Part shown: positions 27,896 through 37,118 of the stretch, piece by piece | How the letters are laid out: each line of letters opens with the position of its first letter | Numbering within the stretch: the first letter of the stretch is position 1 | Source of the DNA: an uncultured Christensenellaceae bacterium | Lineage (GTDB): Bacteria > Bacillota > Clostridia > Christensenellales > UMGS416 | Length of the DNA stretch: 64,000 nt | NCBI GenBank assembly: GCA_944376795.1 | Contig: CALWDW010000012.1 | Location: 62,001-126,000, forward strand | Reading direction: 5' to 3' | The notes under the pieces: generated by a model | What the model was told of the DNA's origin: nothing | What the model saw: only the letters and a program-made list of their open reading frames with translations | Databases searched by the model: none | Made by a program: the position numbers and the translations under genes

Positions 27896-29389
27896 CTACA
27901 GCACGTCTTCCAGGGTCTGGATGATCAGCTCCAGGGTGCGGATGCGGGCATACTTTTTGTCCTGGGACTCAATGACGTACCAGGGGGCGTAGCGGGTGCT
28001 GGTGAGCTGGAGCATTTGGTCCACCGCCTCCTGATACTGGGGCCATTTTTCCCGGTTCCGCCAGTCTTCCTCGGTGATCTTCCACTGCTTTTCCGGGGTA
28101 TTCTGCCGGTCGATGAAGCGGCGGAGCTGCTCGTTCTGGTCAATGTGCAGCCAGAACTTCAGGATGACGGCGCCCCACTGGGCCAATTCGTACTCGAACT
28201 CATTGATCTCCTGGTAAGCGGCTCGCCACTGCCGGGTGGTGCAGAAGCCCTCGATGCGCTCCACCATGACCCGACCGTACCAGGTTCGGTCGAAGATGGC
28301 GATGTGCCCGGTCTTGGGAAGCTGCCGCCAGAACCGCCACAGGTAGTGGTGGTTCAGCTCGGTTTTATCCGGGGCGGCGATGGGGATGACCTCATAGCCC
28401 CGGGGATCCAGGGCGGCGGCTACCCGCTTGATATTGCCGCCCTTCCCGGCGGCGTCCCAGCCCTCGTAGGCCAGGATCAGGGGGACCTTTTGCCGGTAAA
28501 GCTTATTGTGCAGCTGGCTGAGCCGCTGCTGGGCGTCCTTGAGGCGCTGGTCGTATTCCGAAGGATCCAGCGTCTTGTCCAGGGAGATCTGGGAGAGGGT
28601 GGGCATGGGCAGAAGACGCTCGGGGTTGGACAGGTTGATGGGAGCGGACGGGTCGGCTACCAGCTTCTCCTGGTCGGCCTTCTGGGCCAGGGCGCTCTCG
28701 ATGGAGGAGACCACCGTGCGGAAGATCATCAGCTGGGCGGTGGTCTTGTCATGGGCGGGGATGATGTGCCAGGGGGCGTGTGAAACCGTGGTATTCTGCA
28801 GCATGGCCTCATAGGCATCCAGGTAGTCGTCGTAATGCTTATTGCGCCGCCGGTCCTGGGAGGTGACCCGCCAGCGGGTATTTTTGGATGCCTCCAGCTT
28901 ATCCAACCGGTCCTTCTGCTCCTTTTTGGAGATGTGGAGGAAAAACTTGAGAATCAGCGTGCCGTCATCGGCCAGCTGGCGCTCCATGATGCGGATACTC
29001 TCGGTGCGGCGGAGCACCTCCTGACGGGACAGCTTATCCTCCACGGCCAAGGTGGTGATGTCCTGGTACCAGCTCCGGTCCAGGATACTGAAACTGCCGT
29101 AGGCTGGCAGCTTCTCCCAGTAACGTTTCAGCAGGGGATAGCGGCGCTCCGCCTCGTCGGGAGGAAGAATGGAGTAGGTCTTAAAGCCCCGGGGATCCAG
29201 CGTGAGAATCAGGCTGGAGATCATGCTGCCCTTGCCCGCAGCGCTCCACCCCTCAAAGAGAATGATCACGGGGAGCTTATGCTCTTTGACGGTTTGCTGA
29301 AGGGCGCTGAGCCGGGCCTTGAGCGTTCGAAGCTCGGGCTTGGCGGTTTCTTTGGGAATGCGTTGGGTCAGATCCAGAGTCGAAAGCAT
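27896..29389 (-). CDS. Double-domain polyphosphate kinase 2 (polyphosphate:AMP phosphotransferase type)
   Basis: This 497-residue protein contains two PPK2 domains in tandem. The first has Walker A FEGWSAAGKGS near residue 46 and LDRSWYQDI; the second has YEGWDAAGKGG near 310 and FDRTWYGRVMVERIEGF. Fused two-domain PPK2 proteins are class II enzymes that phosphorylate AMP to ADP with polyphosphate (family knowledge). The C-terminal domain keeps the better active-site motif and is probably the catalytic one. GAGGAGGTACC precedes the ATG, and a TTGACA-N17-TACAAT promoter and terminator make it monocistronic. Confidence 0.94.
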   Translation of the reverse strand: MLSTLDLTQRIPKETAKPELRTLKARLSALQQTVKEHKLPVIILFEGWSAAGKGSMISSLILTLDPRGFKTYSILPPDEAERRYPLLKRYWEKLPAYGSFSILDRSWYQDITTLAVEDKLSRQEVLRRTESIRIMERQLADDGTLILKFFLHISKKEQKDRLDKLEASKNTRWRVTSQDRRRNKHYDDYLDAYEAMLQNTTVSHAPWHIIPAHDKTTAQLMIFRTVVSSIESALAQKADQEKLVADPSAPINLSNPERLLPMPTLSQISLDKTLDPSEYDQRLKDAQQRLSQLHNKLYRQKVPLILAYEGWDAAGKGGNIKRVAAALDPRGYEVIPIAAPDKTELNHHYLWRFWRQLPKTGHIAIFDRTWYGRVMVERIEGFCTTRQWRAAYQEINEFEYELAQWGAVILKFWLHIDQNEQLRRFIDRQNTPEKQWKITEEDWRNREKWPQYQEAVDQMLQLTSTRYAPWYVIESQDKKYARIRTLELIIQTLEDVL

Positions 29390-29445
29390 AGGGTACCTCC
29401 TCCTGGCCGTGGTGAAAACGTATGGAAGCCTGCAATTTTTCTATT

Positions 29446-29474
29446 ATTGTAGTCAAATGCCCCGGCCATGTCAA
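29446..29474 (-). promoter_or_regulatory. Sigma-A promoter of the PPK2 gene
   Basis: Minus-strand TTGACA (29474-29469), 17 bp, TACAAT (29451-29446). A hairpin TGCCCCG/CGGGGCA (29458-29485), perhaps the terminator of the upstream alpha-galactosidase gene, overlaps the -35. Confidence 0.87.
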
Positions 29475-29545
29475 GGCACGGGGCACAAGAAACATGGGGG
29501 CTGCTGCAATGGGGATGGGACAGACGAATCTTCTTCCCAGCGTAG

Positions 29546-31366
29546 CTATTCGCTGATCCAGGCGCAGGCGGTAAAGTCGCCGTCCAGGCCGCCGAACTGC
29601 TCCAGGATCCGGCCGGCGGGGGGCTGGATATCCGGAGAATTGGCGAAGCGGTGGGCAATGGTGAGGGTACGGCCATTCCAGACCCGCTCCACAATCTGGT
29701 AGCCTTCGGGGTGCAGGTAGGAGTGGGCGTTGGTCTCTATACGCACGGTTTTGCCGCTGCGGATGATATCCGCCGCCTTACGGTAGAAGGCGATGGCCTC
29801 CCGGAGCAGATCCATCTGGACGTCGGAGAGGTGATGGACGTCGCCGCTGATGCACATTCTGCCCAGGAAGGTGTTGACCAGCGAGTAGATGGTGCGTTCC
29901 CGGGTGTCCTCGGCCCGGAGCACACACCAGATCTGGGACTGGCGGGGCTGGATGACCCGGTGCAGGTTGGCGGCAATGAGGGGAATGCAGGTGCACTCGT
30001 GGGCGTCGGAAAAGCTGGCCTGGGAGAAGAGCTCCATCATGGAGGGCTCCAGCCGGTGGCCGCCGCTGGCGCAGTTCTCCAGCACGATGCCGGGGATTTC
30101 GGCGGCGATTTTGCGGAAGAAGTCCTGGGAGGCCTGGACCTTGTGCCGCAGTCCCTCGCCGGCGCTCTCATAGCCGTCGCATCCGGGACCGATGGTGTCG
30201 TTGTAGTCCAGCTTCATATAGCCGAAGCCCTCGTCCTGGAGCAGGTGGATGACCCGTTGGGTGAGGTAGTCGACCACCGCGGGGTCCTCCATGTCCCAGA
30301 ACCGCTTGTTTCCCGAGCGCAGCGGGTAGCCGTCCCGTACCAGGAAGTGGGCGCCGTAGTCGGCATAGGCCTGGGCCTTGCTGCCCACGGACTCCAGTTC
30401 AAACCAGATGCCGGGGATCATGCCCCGGTCCCGGATGTACCGGGTGACGGCGGAGAGCCCCTGGGGGAACATCTGGGCGTTAGGAATCCAATCTCCGTTG
30501 CACTCCCACCAGTCGGCAGTTTCGGTGCGGTACCAGCCGGCATCGATGACAAAGTACCCAAAGCCCAGACCAGCGATGCGGTCCGTGATGGCCATGATGT
30601 TTTCGGCGGTAGGATTACCCCAGGTGGTGCAATACTCGTTGAACACGATGGGCATGTCCTCGTCGGCGGGGGCAATGGCCGGATGCTGGGCTTGGACCAG
30701 CGTGTGGCACAGGCTGTATAGGTCGTCCGCCTCGGCCACCACGGCCTTGGGGGTGACGAAGCACTCGCCGGGCTGGACATACTTGGACCAGGCGCCGAAG
30801 TCCCGGTCGGCCAGTCCGCCGGCCAGGCGGTAGGTATCCTCAAAGCAGAAGACCTCCAGCTGCCAGGAGGCGGGAATGTACAGCTGTACGCCCACAAAGT
30901 GCCCGCTGGCGCTGTCTTCCAGGGCGGCGAAGGGGAAGAACTGCTTCACCGGCATGGAACCTACACTGCCAAAGCGCAGGCTGCGGATGCCGTTGCCCGA
31001 CCAGGAACGCTCCAGATTCAAATCGATGAGGGAATCCACCTTCATCCTGCCTTCGGCGCTCCAGAAGGACTCCAGCCGGTAGAGACGGTCGGCTTGGATC
31101 CCCGAGAGGGCGAAGCTGGAAAGCATGTCCAGCCAAACAGGCTCCTTGCCGGAGTTGAGGAACTCGGTATGGTAGGCGGTGACGCCGCCGGAGCGGATAT
31201 GGTATTGGGTGATGGTGTGACCATAGGGATTGGTGTATACGGACTTTTCGTCGGTTTCCAAGATAAGGGTGAGACTTTGGGTGGATTCGCTCATGCACTG
31301 GGTCATGCCGCTGGTGTAGCCGCCGCAGGAGTCTCCGCGAATTCGTAGCTCGACGTAGGACTTCAT
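29546..31366 (-). CDS. Alpha-galactosidase, glycoside hydrolase family 36
   Basis: This 606-residue enzyme (EC 3.2.1.22) releases alpha-linked galactose from raffinose-type sugars or galactomannan. The GH36 core is evident: YFVIDAGWYRTETADW, IPGIWFELESVGSKAQ, GYMKLDYNDTIGPGCDG with the nucleophile Asp, then IVLENCASGGHRLEPSM and SFSDAHECT with the acid/base Asp. It has no signal peptide, so it works on imported oligosaccharides. It is shorter than the 700-residue bacterial forms but has both the N-terminal beta-domain and the barrel. AGGAGG lies before the ATG; a near-consensus promoter lies upstream, divergent from helD. Confidence 0.94.
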   Translation of the reverse strand: MKSYVELRIRGDSCGGYTSGMTQCMSESTQSLTLILETDEKSVYTNPYGHTITQYHIRSGGVTAYHTEFLNSGKEPVWLDMLSSFALSGIQADRLYRLESFWSAEGRMKVDSLIDLNLERSWSGNGIRSLRFGSVGSMPVKQFFPFAALEDSASGHFVGVQLYIPASWQLEVFCFEDTYRLAGGLADRDFGAWSKYVQPGECFVTPKAVVAEADDLYSLCHTLVQAQHPAIAPADEDMPIVFNEYCTTWGNPTAENIMAITDRIAGLGFGYFVIDAGWYRTETADWWECNGDWIPNAQMFPQGLSAVTRYIRDRGMIPGIWFELESVGSKAQAYADYGAHFLVRDGYPLRSGNKRFWDMEDPAVVDYLTQRVIHLLQDEGFGYMKLDYNDTIGPGCDGYESAGEGLRHKVQASQDFFRKIAAEIPGIVLENCASGGHRLEPSMMELFSQASFSDAHECTCIPLIAANLHRVIQPRQSQIWCVLRAEDTRERTIYSLVNTFLGRMCISGDVHHLSDVQMDLLREAIAFYRKAADIIRSGKTVRIETNAHSYLHPEGYQIVERVWNGRTLTIAHRFANSPDIQPPAGRILEQFGGLDGDFTACAWISE

Positions 31367-31412
31367 ATTGGCCTCCTAATCTTGCTTATCCGAAATTGAG
31401 GGTAGCAAGCGC

Positions 31413-31441
31413 ATTGTAGCATTGTGCCTGTCGGGTGTCAA
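31413..31441 (-). promoter_or_regulatory. Sigma-A promoter of the alpha-galactosidase gene
   Basis: Minus-strand TTGACA (31441-31436), 17 bp, TACAAT (31418-31413); it has the same hexamers and spacing as the GH5 and PPK2 promoters. Confidence 0.87.
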
Positions 31442-31455
31442 TGAAGGCTCCGCAT

Positions 31456-31484
31456 TTGACGTGCCGGGAATTTACGGGTATAAT
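31456..31484 (+). promoter_or_regulatory. Sigma-A promoter of helD
   Basis: TTGACG (31456-31461), 17 bp, TATAAT (31479-31484), about 42 bp before the ATG. Confidence 0.87.
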
Positions 31485-31525
31485 ATACTTTCTATTCGAT
31501 TGCCATTGATCCGGGAGGTGATGCG

Positions 31526-33823
31526 ATGAACCAGCATCCGGACTTTCCTCAAGAGGCTGCGCGGGTGCGCCAGACGGCAGAGCGCGCCAGGAGCCAGTAC
31601 GGCGAGGCTGTGGAGCGCGAGGCCAAGCAGCGCCAGTATACCGAGGACCTGCGGGTCGCCGTGGGCGGGGACTTCAACAACGACCTGTTTGTGGCCGAAG
31701 TGATCCTAGCGGCCCAGAGCCAGCGGGTGCATAACCTCCGCCAGGCCCAGGAGAAGCCCTACTTCAGCCATATTGATTTCAGGGATGGGCAGGGGAGCCA
31801 CAGCTATTACATTGGAAAGTGGGGGCTTACCGACCCGGTGACCCAGAAGCCCTATGTGGTGGACTGGCGCAGCCCGCTGGCCGACCTGTACTATTCCGGC
31901 CAGGTGGGGCCCTGCGGCTATAATACGCCTGGAGGCAGGGTGGAGGGGGAGATGACCCTCAAGCGGATTCTGACTTGCCAGAATGGGGAGCTTGTGCGCC
32001 TGATGGAGGCCAATATCATCTCCGAGGACGACTATCTGGTGGAAGTGCTTTCCGACCATGCCAACGACCGACTGCGGGATATTGTCACCACCATCCAGGC
32101 CGAGCAGAACGTCATTCTCCGGGCCGACCGGAAGCGCCCCGTCATCGTCCAGGGCGTAGCCGGGGCGGGAAAGACCACCGTGGCGCTGCATCGGATCACC
32201 TGGCTGCTGTACACCTACCAGGATACCATGACTCCCAAGAACCTGATGGTGCTGGCGCCCAACCCCCTGTTTCTCAACTATATCTCAGCGGTTCTGCCTG
32301 AACTGGGGGTGGAGGACGTGCTCCAGGTGACCTTTCACGGCTTGGCGGAGAAGCTCTGCGGCCGGGAACTCTATCCCCTGGACGATGCCGCCACGCTACT
32401 GCGGCTTATCGATCCCTCGGTTCCTGAGGAGGAGCGGGCGCGGCAGGCCCGGGTGGCAAACTTCAAGGGCAGCTTAGACTACAAGCGCGTGGTGGAGGCC
32501 TACATTGAAGCCATGACGGAGAACATCCTTCCCGAAGGGGACGTGATGCTTTCGGCGGTGCGGCTGTATACCGCCGAAGACCTGCGCCACGTCTTTGCCC
32601 GGGAGCTGGCGCCCTTCCCCCTGGAGAAGCGCCGGGGCGAGCTGCGTAAGCATATGAATGAGCGGCTCAAGCTGGGCCGCAGGAAGCTGGAGACCATGCT
32701 GGATAAGCAGATCGAGTCCCGCACCAACCTCCTGCGGGAGCTGATGCCTGAAAATACCAAGGCGCGGCAGGAACGAATGGCGCGAATCTATGCCGCCCGA
32801 GACCAGCGGCGGGAGGAGATCGACCGGCTCTGCCGGGGATATTTGGACCGATGGTTCCGGCAGTGGGGGAAGCTGGATCTGCTGAAGGCCTACCGGGGGC
32901 TGCTGCAGGAGGAGCCGTCGTTCTCTCTTCCCGAAGGGGTGGAGCCCCAGCTCTGGCGGGAGGTCTGTCAGGTGACCGCCGAGAACCTGGAGAGACAGCG
33001 CCTGGACAGCGGCGACATACCGGCGCTGCTGCTGCTGCAAAAGGCGCTCTTTGGCTACGCGGTGCGTCTGGATATCCATCATACTGTCATTGACGAGGCC
33101 CAGGATCTGTCGGCCTTCGCCTACGATATGCTGATGGAACTGTGCTCCAACGCTTCTTTCACCATTGTAGGGGATCTGGGGCAGGGCATCCATTCCTACC
33201 GCGGCGTGCAGGACTGGCATGCCCTGATGGCGCAGGTCTTCCCTAAGGTGGAGTGCAGCTACTACGAGCTGGTGACAAGCTACCGCAATACCGGCCAGAT
33301 TATGAGCTTTGCCTCGAAGGTTTTGCGGCGCTATCCCACCCCGGGCGGCGTTCTGCCCAAGCCGGTGCTCCGCATGGGAAGCAACCCCCGGTGCTTGGCG
33401 CTGGAGGAGGGGGAGAGCTTGGCCCAGGCTGTGGCTGGGGAGATCCGACGCCTGGAGGAGCTGGGCTGCTCTACCGTGGCGGTGGTAATGAAACTGCCCC
33501 GGGCCTGCCGTGATCTGCACTGGGAGCTCTGGGAGAAGCTGGACCGTCCGGTGCGCCTCTTGGACGACCAGGATACCGAGTATACCGGCGGGGTCATGGT
33601 GCTGCCGGCGCACCTGACCAAGGGTCTGGAGTTCGACGCGGTAATCGTGGCGGACGCCGACGCGGAGACGTGGCGGGACGATGCGCTTCATGCGCGGCTC
33701 CTCTATGTCTGCCTGACGCGCCCCCTGCATCATCTGACCCTCTTTCACCGGGGACCGCTTACGGCGCTGCTGGCGGGGGAGAAGCCCGAGGGGGCCCAGG
33801 TTGCCAAGAACGATGCAAAGTGA
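31526..33823 (+). CDS. helD: RNA polymerase recycling helicase HelD (superfamily 1)
   Basis: This 765-residue UvrD/HelD-like ATPase begins with an acidic coiled N-terminal arm. It has Walker A VQGVAGAGKTTVALHR near residue 213, an inserted helical region with KLGRRKLETMLDKQ near 385, Walker B IDEAQDLSAFAYDML near 522, IVGDLGQGIHSYRG, and late helicase motifs LTKGLEFDAVIV and LLYVCLTRPLHHLTL. HelD removes stalled RNA polymerase from DNA or RNA in Firmicutes and Actinobacteria, and some forms affect rifampicin tolerance (family knowledge). GGGAGGTGATGCG precedes the ATG. malQ follows 40 nt later and may be co-transcribed. Confidence 0.93.
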   Translation: MNQHPDFPQEAARVRQTAERARSQYGEAVEREAKQRQYTEDLRVAVGGDFNNDLFVAEVILAAQSQRVHNLRQAQEKPYFSHIDFRDGQGSHSYYIGKWGLTDPVTQKPYVVDWRSPLADLYYSGQVGPCGYNTPGGRVEGEMTLKRILTCQNGELVRLMEANIISEDDYLVEVLSDHANDRLRDIVTTIQAEQNVILRADRKRPVIVQGVAGAGKTTVALHRITWLLYTYQDTMTPKNLMVLAPNPLFLNYISAVLPELGVEDVLQVTFHGLAEKLCGRELYPLDDAATLLRLIDPSVPEEERARQARVANFKGSLDYKRVVEAYIEAMTENILPEGDVMLSAVRLYTAEDLRHVFARELAPFPLEKRRGELRKHMNERLKLGRRKLETMLDKQIESRTNLLRELMPENTKARQERMARIYAARDQRREEIDRLCRGYLDRWFRQWGKLDLLKAYRGLLQEEPSFSLPEGVEPQLWREVCQVTAENLERQRLDSGDIPALLLLQKALFGYAVRLDIHHTVIDEAQDLSAFAYDMLMELCSNASFTIVGDLGQGIHSYRGVQDWHALMAQVFPKVECSYYELVTSYRNTGQIMSFASKVLRRYPTPGGVLPKPVLRMGSNPRCLALEEGESLAQAVAGEIRRLEELGCSTVAVVMKLPRACRDLHWELWEKLDRPVRLLDDQDTEYTGGVMVLPAHLTKGLEFDAVIVADADAETWRDDALHARLLYVCLTRPLHHLTLFHRGPLTALLAGEKPEGAQVAKNDAK

Positions 33824-33862
33824 TACACTTAACGGTATGAAAATACGAGGATGGTGAACGCC

Positions 33863-35395
33863 ATGTTTCAGCGCTCCAGCGGTGTGCTGCTGCACATCAC
33901 TTCGCTGCCCGGCCCCTTTGGCTGTGGCACCTTTGGACGGGAGGCCCGGGACTTTGTCGACCTGCTGGCGTCGACGCGGTGCGCTTGGTGGCAGGTGCTG
34001 CCCTTTGCGCCGCCCCACCTGGGCAACAGCCCCTACAGCGCATACTCGGCTTTTGCGGGCAACCCTCTCTTTATCGATCCGGCCCAGATGCAGGCCGAGG
34101 GCCTTATCGATGTAAAGACCATGCTGGCAGCCCGGTGGAACGGCTCCCCCTACGCCGTGGAGTTTGACGCCTTGATCCCCCAGCGGATGGAGCTGCTCCG
34201 CCACGCCTATGCCTGCCGCAGCGCCGCGGTGGAGGCGGCGGTGGAGGCCTATGCCCGGGAGCAGGCCCATTGGTTGCCCGACTACGCCCTGTTCATGGCT
34301 CTGTGCCAGCAGTACGAGGGTATGGAGTGGCCGGAGTGGCCGGATGAAGGACTGCGGGGCCATGACCCGCAGCGCATCCAGGAGGTGCGGGAGGAATTGA
34401 CGCCGGAGATAGGCTTCTGGTGCTTTGTTCAGTGGCTCTTTTACCGGCAGTGGGACTCATTGAAGGCTTACGCCGCTGAGAAGGGCGTGGGAATCATTGG
34501 GGACATGCCCATCTATATGTCGCTGCACTCGGCCGATGTGTGGGCGCATCCCGAGCTGTACGAGCTGAAGGACGGGGAACCCCTTCGGGTGGCCGGCGCG
34601 CCGCCGGATGCCTTCAGCGCCGACGGGCAGCGCTGGGGCAATCCCCTCTATGACTGGCAGGCCATGAAGCAGGATGGTTACCGCTGGTGGCTGGAGCGGA
34701 TCGGCTGGGCCTTGGCCCAGTTTGACGCCGTGCGCATTGACCACTTCCGCGGCTTTTCCGCCTACTGGGCCATCCCCGCCAACGCGGCCACGGCCAAGGA
34801 GGGAAGCTGGGTCCCCGGGCCTGGGGCGGCGCTCTTTGACGCGGTGGCCGCCCGCTATCCCGATGCGCCCATCATTGCCGAGGACCTGGGGCAGCTGGAC
34901 GAGGATGTCCACGCCCTGCGGGACCGGACGGGTTACCCGGGCATGCGGGTGATGCAGTTTGCCTTCGAGCCGGGGAACGATCCCCATTTGCCCCACAACT
35001 ATCCCGAGAACGTCGTGGCTTATACGGGGACCCATGACAACAATACCACTTTGGGCTATATGTGGGAGATTTCCGGTCCGGTGCGAGATTTCGCTACCCG
35101 GTACATCGGCTTTGACGGCGACTGGAAGCAGGGCGGAGCCCATTCCCCGGTCTGCCGGGCGATGATGCGTTGCCTGTGGCAGTCGGCGGCGCGGGTTGCC
35201 GTGGTTCCCTTCCAGGACCTGATGGGCTGGGGAGAGGATACCCGGATGAACCGGCCGGGTGTGTCCCAGGGCTGCTGGTCGGTGCGGATCTCGCCGCAGG
35301 CCCTCTGGGAGACCGACCGGGATTGGCTGCGGCAGCTGAACTACGACTTTGGACGGGTTAACAAAGGCTTTGTAAGGGAAGAAGGCCGCGAATAG
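33863..35395 (+). CDS. malQ: 4-alpha-glucanotransferase (amylomaltase, GH77)
   Basis: This enzyme of about 510 residues (EC 2.4.1.25) transfers maltosyl units between alpha-glucans in maltodextrin and glycogen turnover. Clear GH77 motifs are SSGVLLHITSLPGPFGCGTFG at the start, VRIDHFRGFSAYWAIP with the nucleophile Asp, IIAEDLGQLDEDVHALRD with the acid/base Glu, and YTGTHDNNTTLGYM. The start is placed at ATG 33863 because CGAGG lies 12 nt upstream; an ATG at 33851 touches that site directly. It follows helD by 40 nt without a clear promoter. A pair of small inverted repeats lies beyond its stop. Confidence 0.95.
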   Translation: MFQRSSGVLLHITSLPGPFGCGTFGREARDFVDLLASTRCAWWQVLPFAPPHLGNSPYSAYSAFAGNPLFIDPAQMQAEGLIDVKTMLAARWNGSPYAVEFDALIPQRMELLRHAYACRSAAVEAAVEAYAREQAHWLPDYALFMALCQQYEGMEWPEWPDEGLRGHDPQRIQEVREELTPEIGFWCFVQWLFYRQWDSLKAYAAEKGVGIIGDMPIYMSLHSADVWAHPELYELKDGEPLRVAGAPPDAFSADGQRWGNPLYDWQAMKQDGYRWWLERIGWALAQFDAVRIDHFRGFSAYWAIPANAATAKEGSWVPGPGAALFDAVAARYPDAPIIAEDLGQLDEDVHALRDRTGYPGMRVMQFAFEPGNDPHLPHNYPENVVAYTGTHDNNTTLGYMWEISGPVRDFATRYIGFDGDWKQGGAHSPVCRAMMRCLWQSAARVAVVPFQDLMGWGEDTRMNRPGVSQGCWSVRISPQALWETDRDWLRQLNYDFGRVNKGFVREEGRE

Positions 35396-35426
35396 CGGCG
35401 GTATGCGGCATTTGTGCAAATGCATC

Positions 35427-35455
35427 TTCCATTTTGGAAGCAGTTGGTATATAAT
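35427..35455 (+). promoter_or_regulatory. Promoter of the lipoprotein gene with inverted repeats
   Basis: TTCCAT (35427-35432), 17 bp, TATAAT (35450-35455). Two inverted repeats sit at and before the -35, CATTTG-TG-CAAATG (35408-35421) and CTTCC-ATTTT-GGAAG (about 35426-35440), and could be operators. Confidence 0.65.
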
Positions 35456-35503
35456 GATGGCGTCTAGGGAGAAATTCCTGTTGTAGAAAGAAGGAACAAA
35501 ACC

Positions 35504-36802
35504 ATGAAAAAACTCATTGCCTTGGCAGCGGCCCTGCTCGTGATCCTGGCCGGCTGCACGGCGGCGCCGGTGTTCGAACCCACGGTAGCCCCCACCGAGG
35601 AGCCCGTGGCAGCCCCCACCGAAGCGCCTACAGAGGCCCCCACCGAGGAGCCCACGGAGGCCCCCGCCGAGGAGCCCACGGAGGCCCCCACCGAAGCGCC
35701 TGCGGAAACCCCTGCCGCGGAGGAGACTCCGGCGGCGCTGGAGCTCCCCAAAGAGACCGCGGCCCCCGCCAATACGGGCAGCGTGGATCTCTACAGCTTC
35801 ACCTTTACCCTGAATGGCGTGGATTACACCCTGCCCTGTGCCTATTCGGTCTTTGTGGAGAATGGATGGGCCATTGAGGACGTGGATGAGCTGGAGATGG
35901 AGGAAAGCCAGTATGCCGTAGCCAACCGGATGGAGCAGAATGGCGCGGAGGTCTACGCCGAGCTGGTGAATCTCACCGAGGATACCATCACCGGCAGCGC
36001 GGCCCAGGTGGGCGGCATCAGCATGGACCAGTACCAGGCCGAAGATGGCGCGCAGCTTGTGTTCCCCGGCGGCATCACCCTGGGAAGCACGGACGAGGCG
36101 GTGCTGGCGGCCTATGGCGCCCCCAGCAGCATCTATAATGGCAGCACCTATGATAAGTATACTTACCAGCTGGACCTCTATAGCTATGCTGAGGTTTGGG
36201 TTGACCTGGAGACCAAGCAGGTCATTGAGCTGGATATGCGCTGCTTCATGACGCCGGAGGTGCCGGTCATGCCGGAGGGCCTGGAGATTCCGGAGGAGAT
36301 CGCCTCCTACCAGGCGCCCGCCGCCATGAGCGAGGATATCACCAGCTTTGAGGTGACCTTGGACGGCGCGGTCTACAAGATCCCGGCTCCCGTGCGCGCG
36401 TTCCTGGACAATGGCTGGATTCTCCAGCAGGCGGACGACGAGATGGTGGATGACGACGATTACACCTACGGCGTGCTGCGCAAGGGCAACCAGGTGATGG
36501 ATACCGTGCTCTACAACATCACCGAGGAAGAGCAGAGCGTGTTCAACTGCGTGGTCAGCCAGGTGGCCGTGAGCGATATTGACTGTGCGGGCCTGGAGAT
36601 GATCCTTCCCGGCGGAATCAAGCGCGGGGATACCGAGGAAGCCCTCGTGGCCGCGTTGGAGGGCGTCCCTTACGAGGTGGATGACGAATCCTCCATGTTC
36701 ACCTATTACGAGATCGAGGCCGACGTCCTCCAGGGTGTTACCATCGCTGTGGATAAGGAGACCGGCCTGGTCTATCAGCTGGAAGTGGAGTTCTGGCCGT
36801 AG
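35504..36802 (+). CDS. Lipoprotein with PTE/A-rich linker and duplicated domain
   Basis: This 432-residue protein has a lipoprotein signal (MKKLIALAAALLVILAGC; Cys18 is the lipidated residue). A linker of about 60 residues made of TEAP and TEEP repeats follows. After it come two related domains of about 150 residues. They start SFTFTLNGVDYTLPCAYSVFVENGW and SFEVTLDGAVYKIPAPVRAFLDNGW, and each carries a later LVFPGGITLGST / MILPGGIKRGDT block. It is anchored outside the cell. The function is unknown; the repeats suggest a spacer through the cell wall. The family is not recognised. A strong terminator follows. Confidence 0.9.
   Translation: MKKLIALAAALLVILAGCTAAPVFEPTVAPTEEPVAAPTEAPTEAPTEEPTEAPAEEPTEAPTEAPAETPAAEETPAALELPKETAAPANTGSVDLYSFTFTLNGVDYTLPCAYSVFVENGWAIEDVDELEMEESQYAVANRMEQNGAEVYAELVNLTEDTITGSAAQVGGISMDQYQAEDGAQLVFPGGITLGSTDEAVLAAYGAPSSIYNGSTYDKYTYQLDLYSYAEVWVDLETKQVIELDMRCFMTPEVPVMPEGLEIPEEIASYQAPAAMSEDITSFEVTLDGAVYKIPAPVRAFLDNGWILQQADDEMVDDDDYTYGVLRKGNQVMDTVLYNITEEEQSVFNCVVSQVAVSDIDCAGLEMILPGGIKRGDTEEALVAALEGVPYEVDDESSMFTYYEIEADVLQGVTIAVDKETGLVYQLEVEFWP
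35575..35720 (+). repeat. Short tandem repeats encoding the TEAP/TEEP linker
   Basis: Imperfect repeats of about 12 and 24 bp, built from GAGGCCCCCACCGA and GAGGAGCCCACGGA, lie within the lipoprotein gene. Such repeats can change copy number by slippage. Confidence 0.7.
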
Positions 36803-36817
36803 ACCGGCGGAGCAGAC

Positions 36818-36850
36818 AAAAGGACCGGGGCAGCCCGGTCCTTTTTGTTT
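36818..36850 (+). terminator. Intrinsic terminator of the lipoprotein gene
   Basis: AAGGACCGGG (36820-36829) pairs with CCCGGTCCTT (36834-36843), followed by TTTGTTT. Confidence 0.9.
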
Positions 36851-37011
36851 GACAAAAAAGCCATATTGCCGAAGACCTCGCGCCCCGCGTTTTTGCCGGC
36901 CTTGGAGGCGGGCCGAGGGGCAAAGCTCCCCGCAGAGGAGGCCCCCTCCTTGCCCCATGTGCTTTCTCTGCCTGGGCAGGGAGCATCGGTCCGGAGGCTT
37001 TTGACAGCCGA

Positions 37012-37045
37012 AAGGGCCGGGGAGAACCCGGCCCTTCTTTTTTTG
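37012..37045 (+). terminator. Second plus-sense intrinsic terminator
   Basis: A perfect 10-bp stem AAGGGCCGGG/CCCGGCCCTT with a 5-nt loop is followed by CTTTTTTT. Confidence 0.85.
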
Positions 37046-37118
37046 CGGGGACAGGAAGGCGCAGGGGCCTTCTCCCGAGGCCTGCTTGGAGAGGCATCCC
37101 CCTGGCAGGAAGCTGCCG

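Larger units (their letters stand above)
36803..37118. other. Intergenic region with two plus-sense terminators
   Basis: The lipoprotein terminator (36818-36850) is followed 160 bp later by another perfect terminator (37012-37045). No gene or promoter is seen between them. Confidence 0.5.

Noticed and set aside
32474-36958. Very long minus-strand frames (629 and 833 codons) opposite helD, malQ and the lipoprotein gene
   Set aside because: They span several well-supported plus-strand genes and intergenic terminators, and the products resemble no protein.
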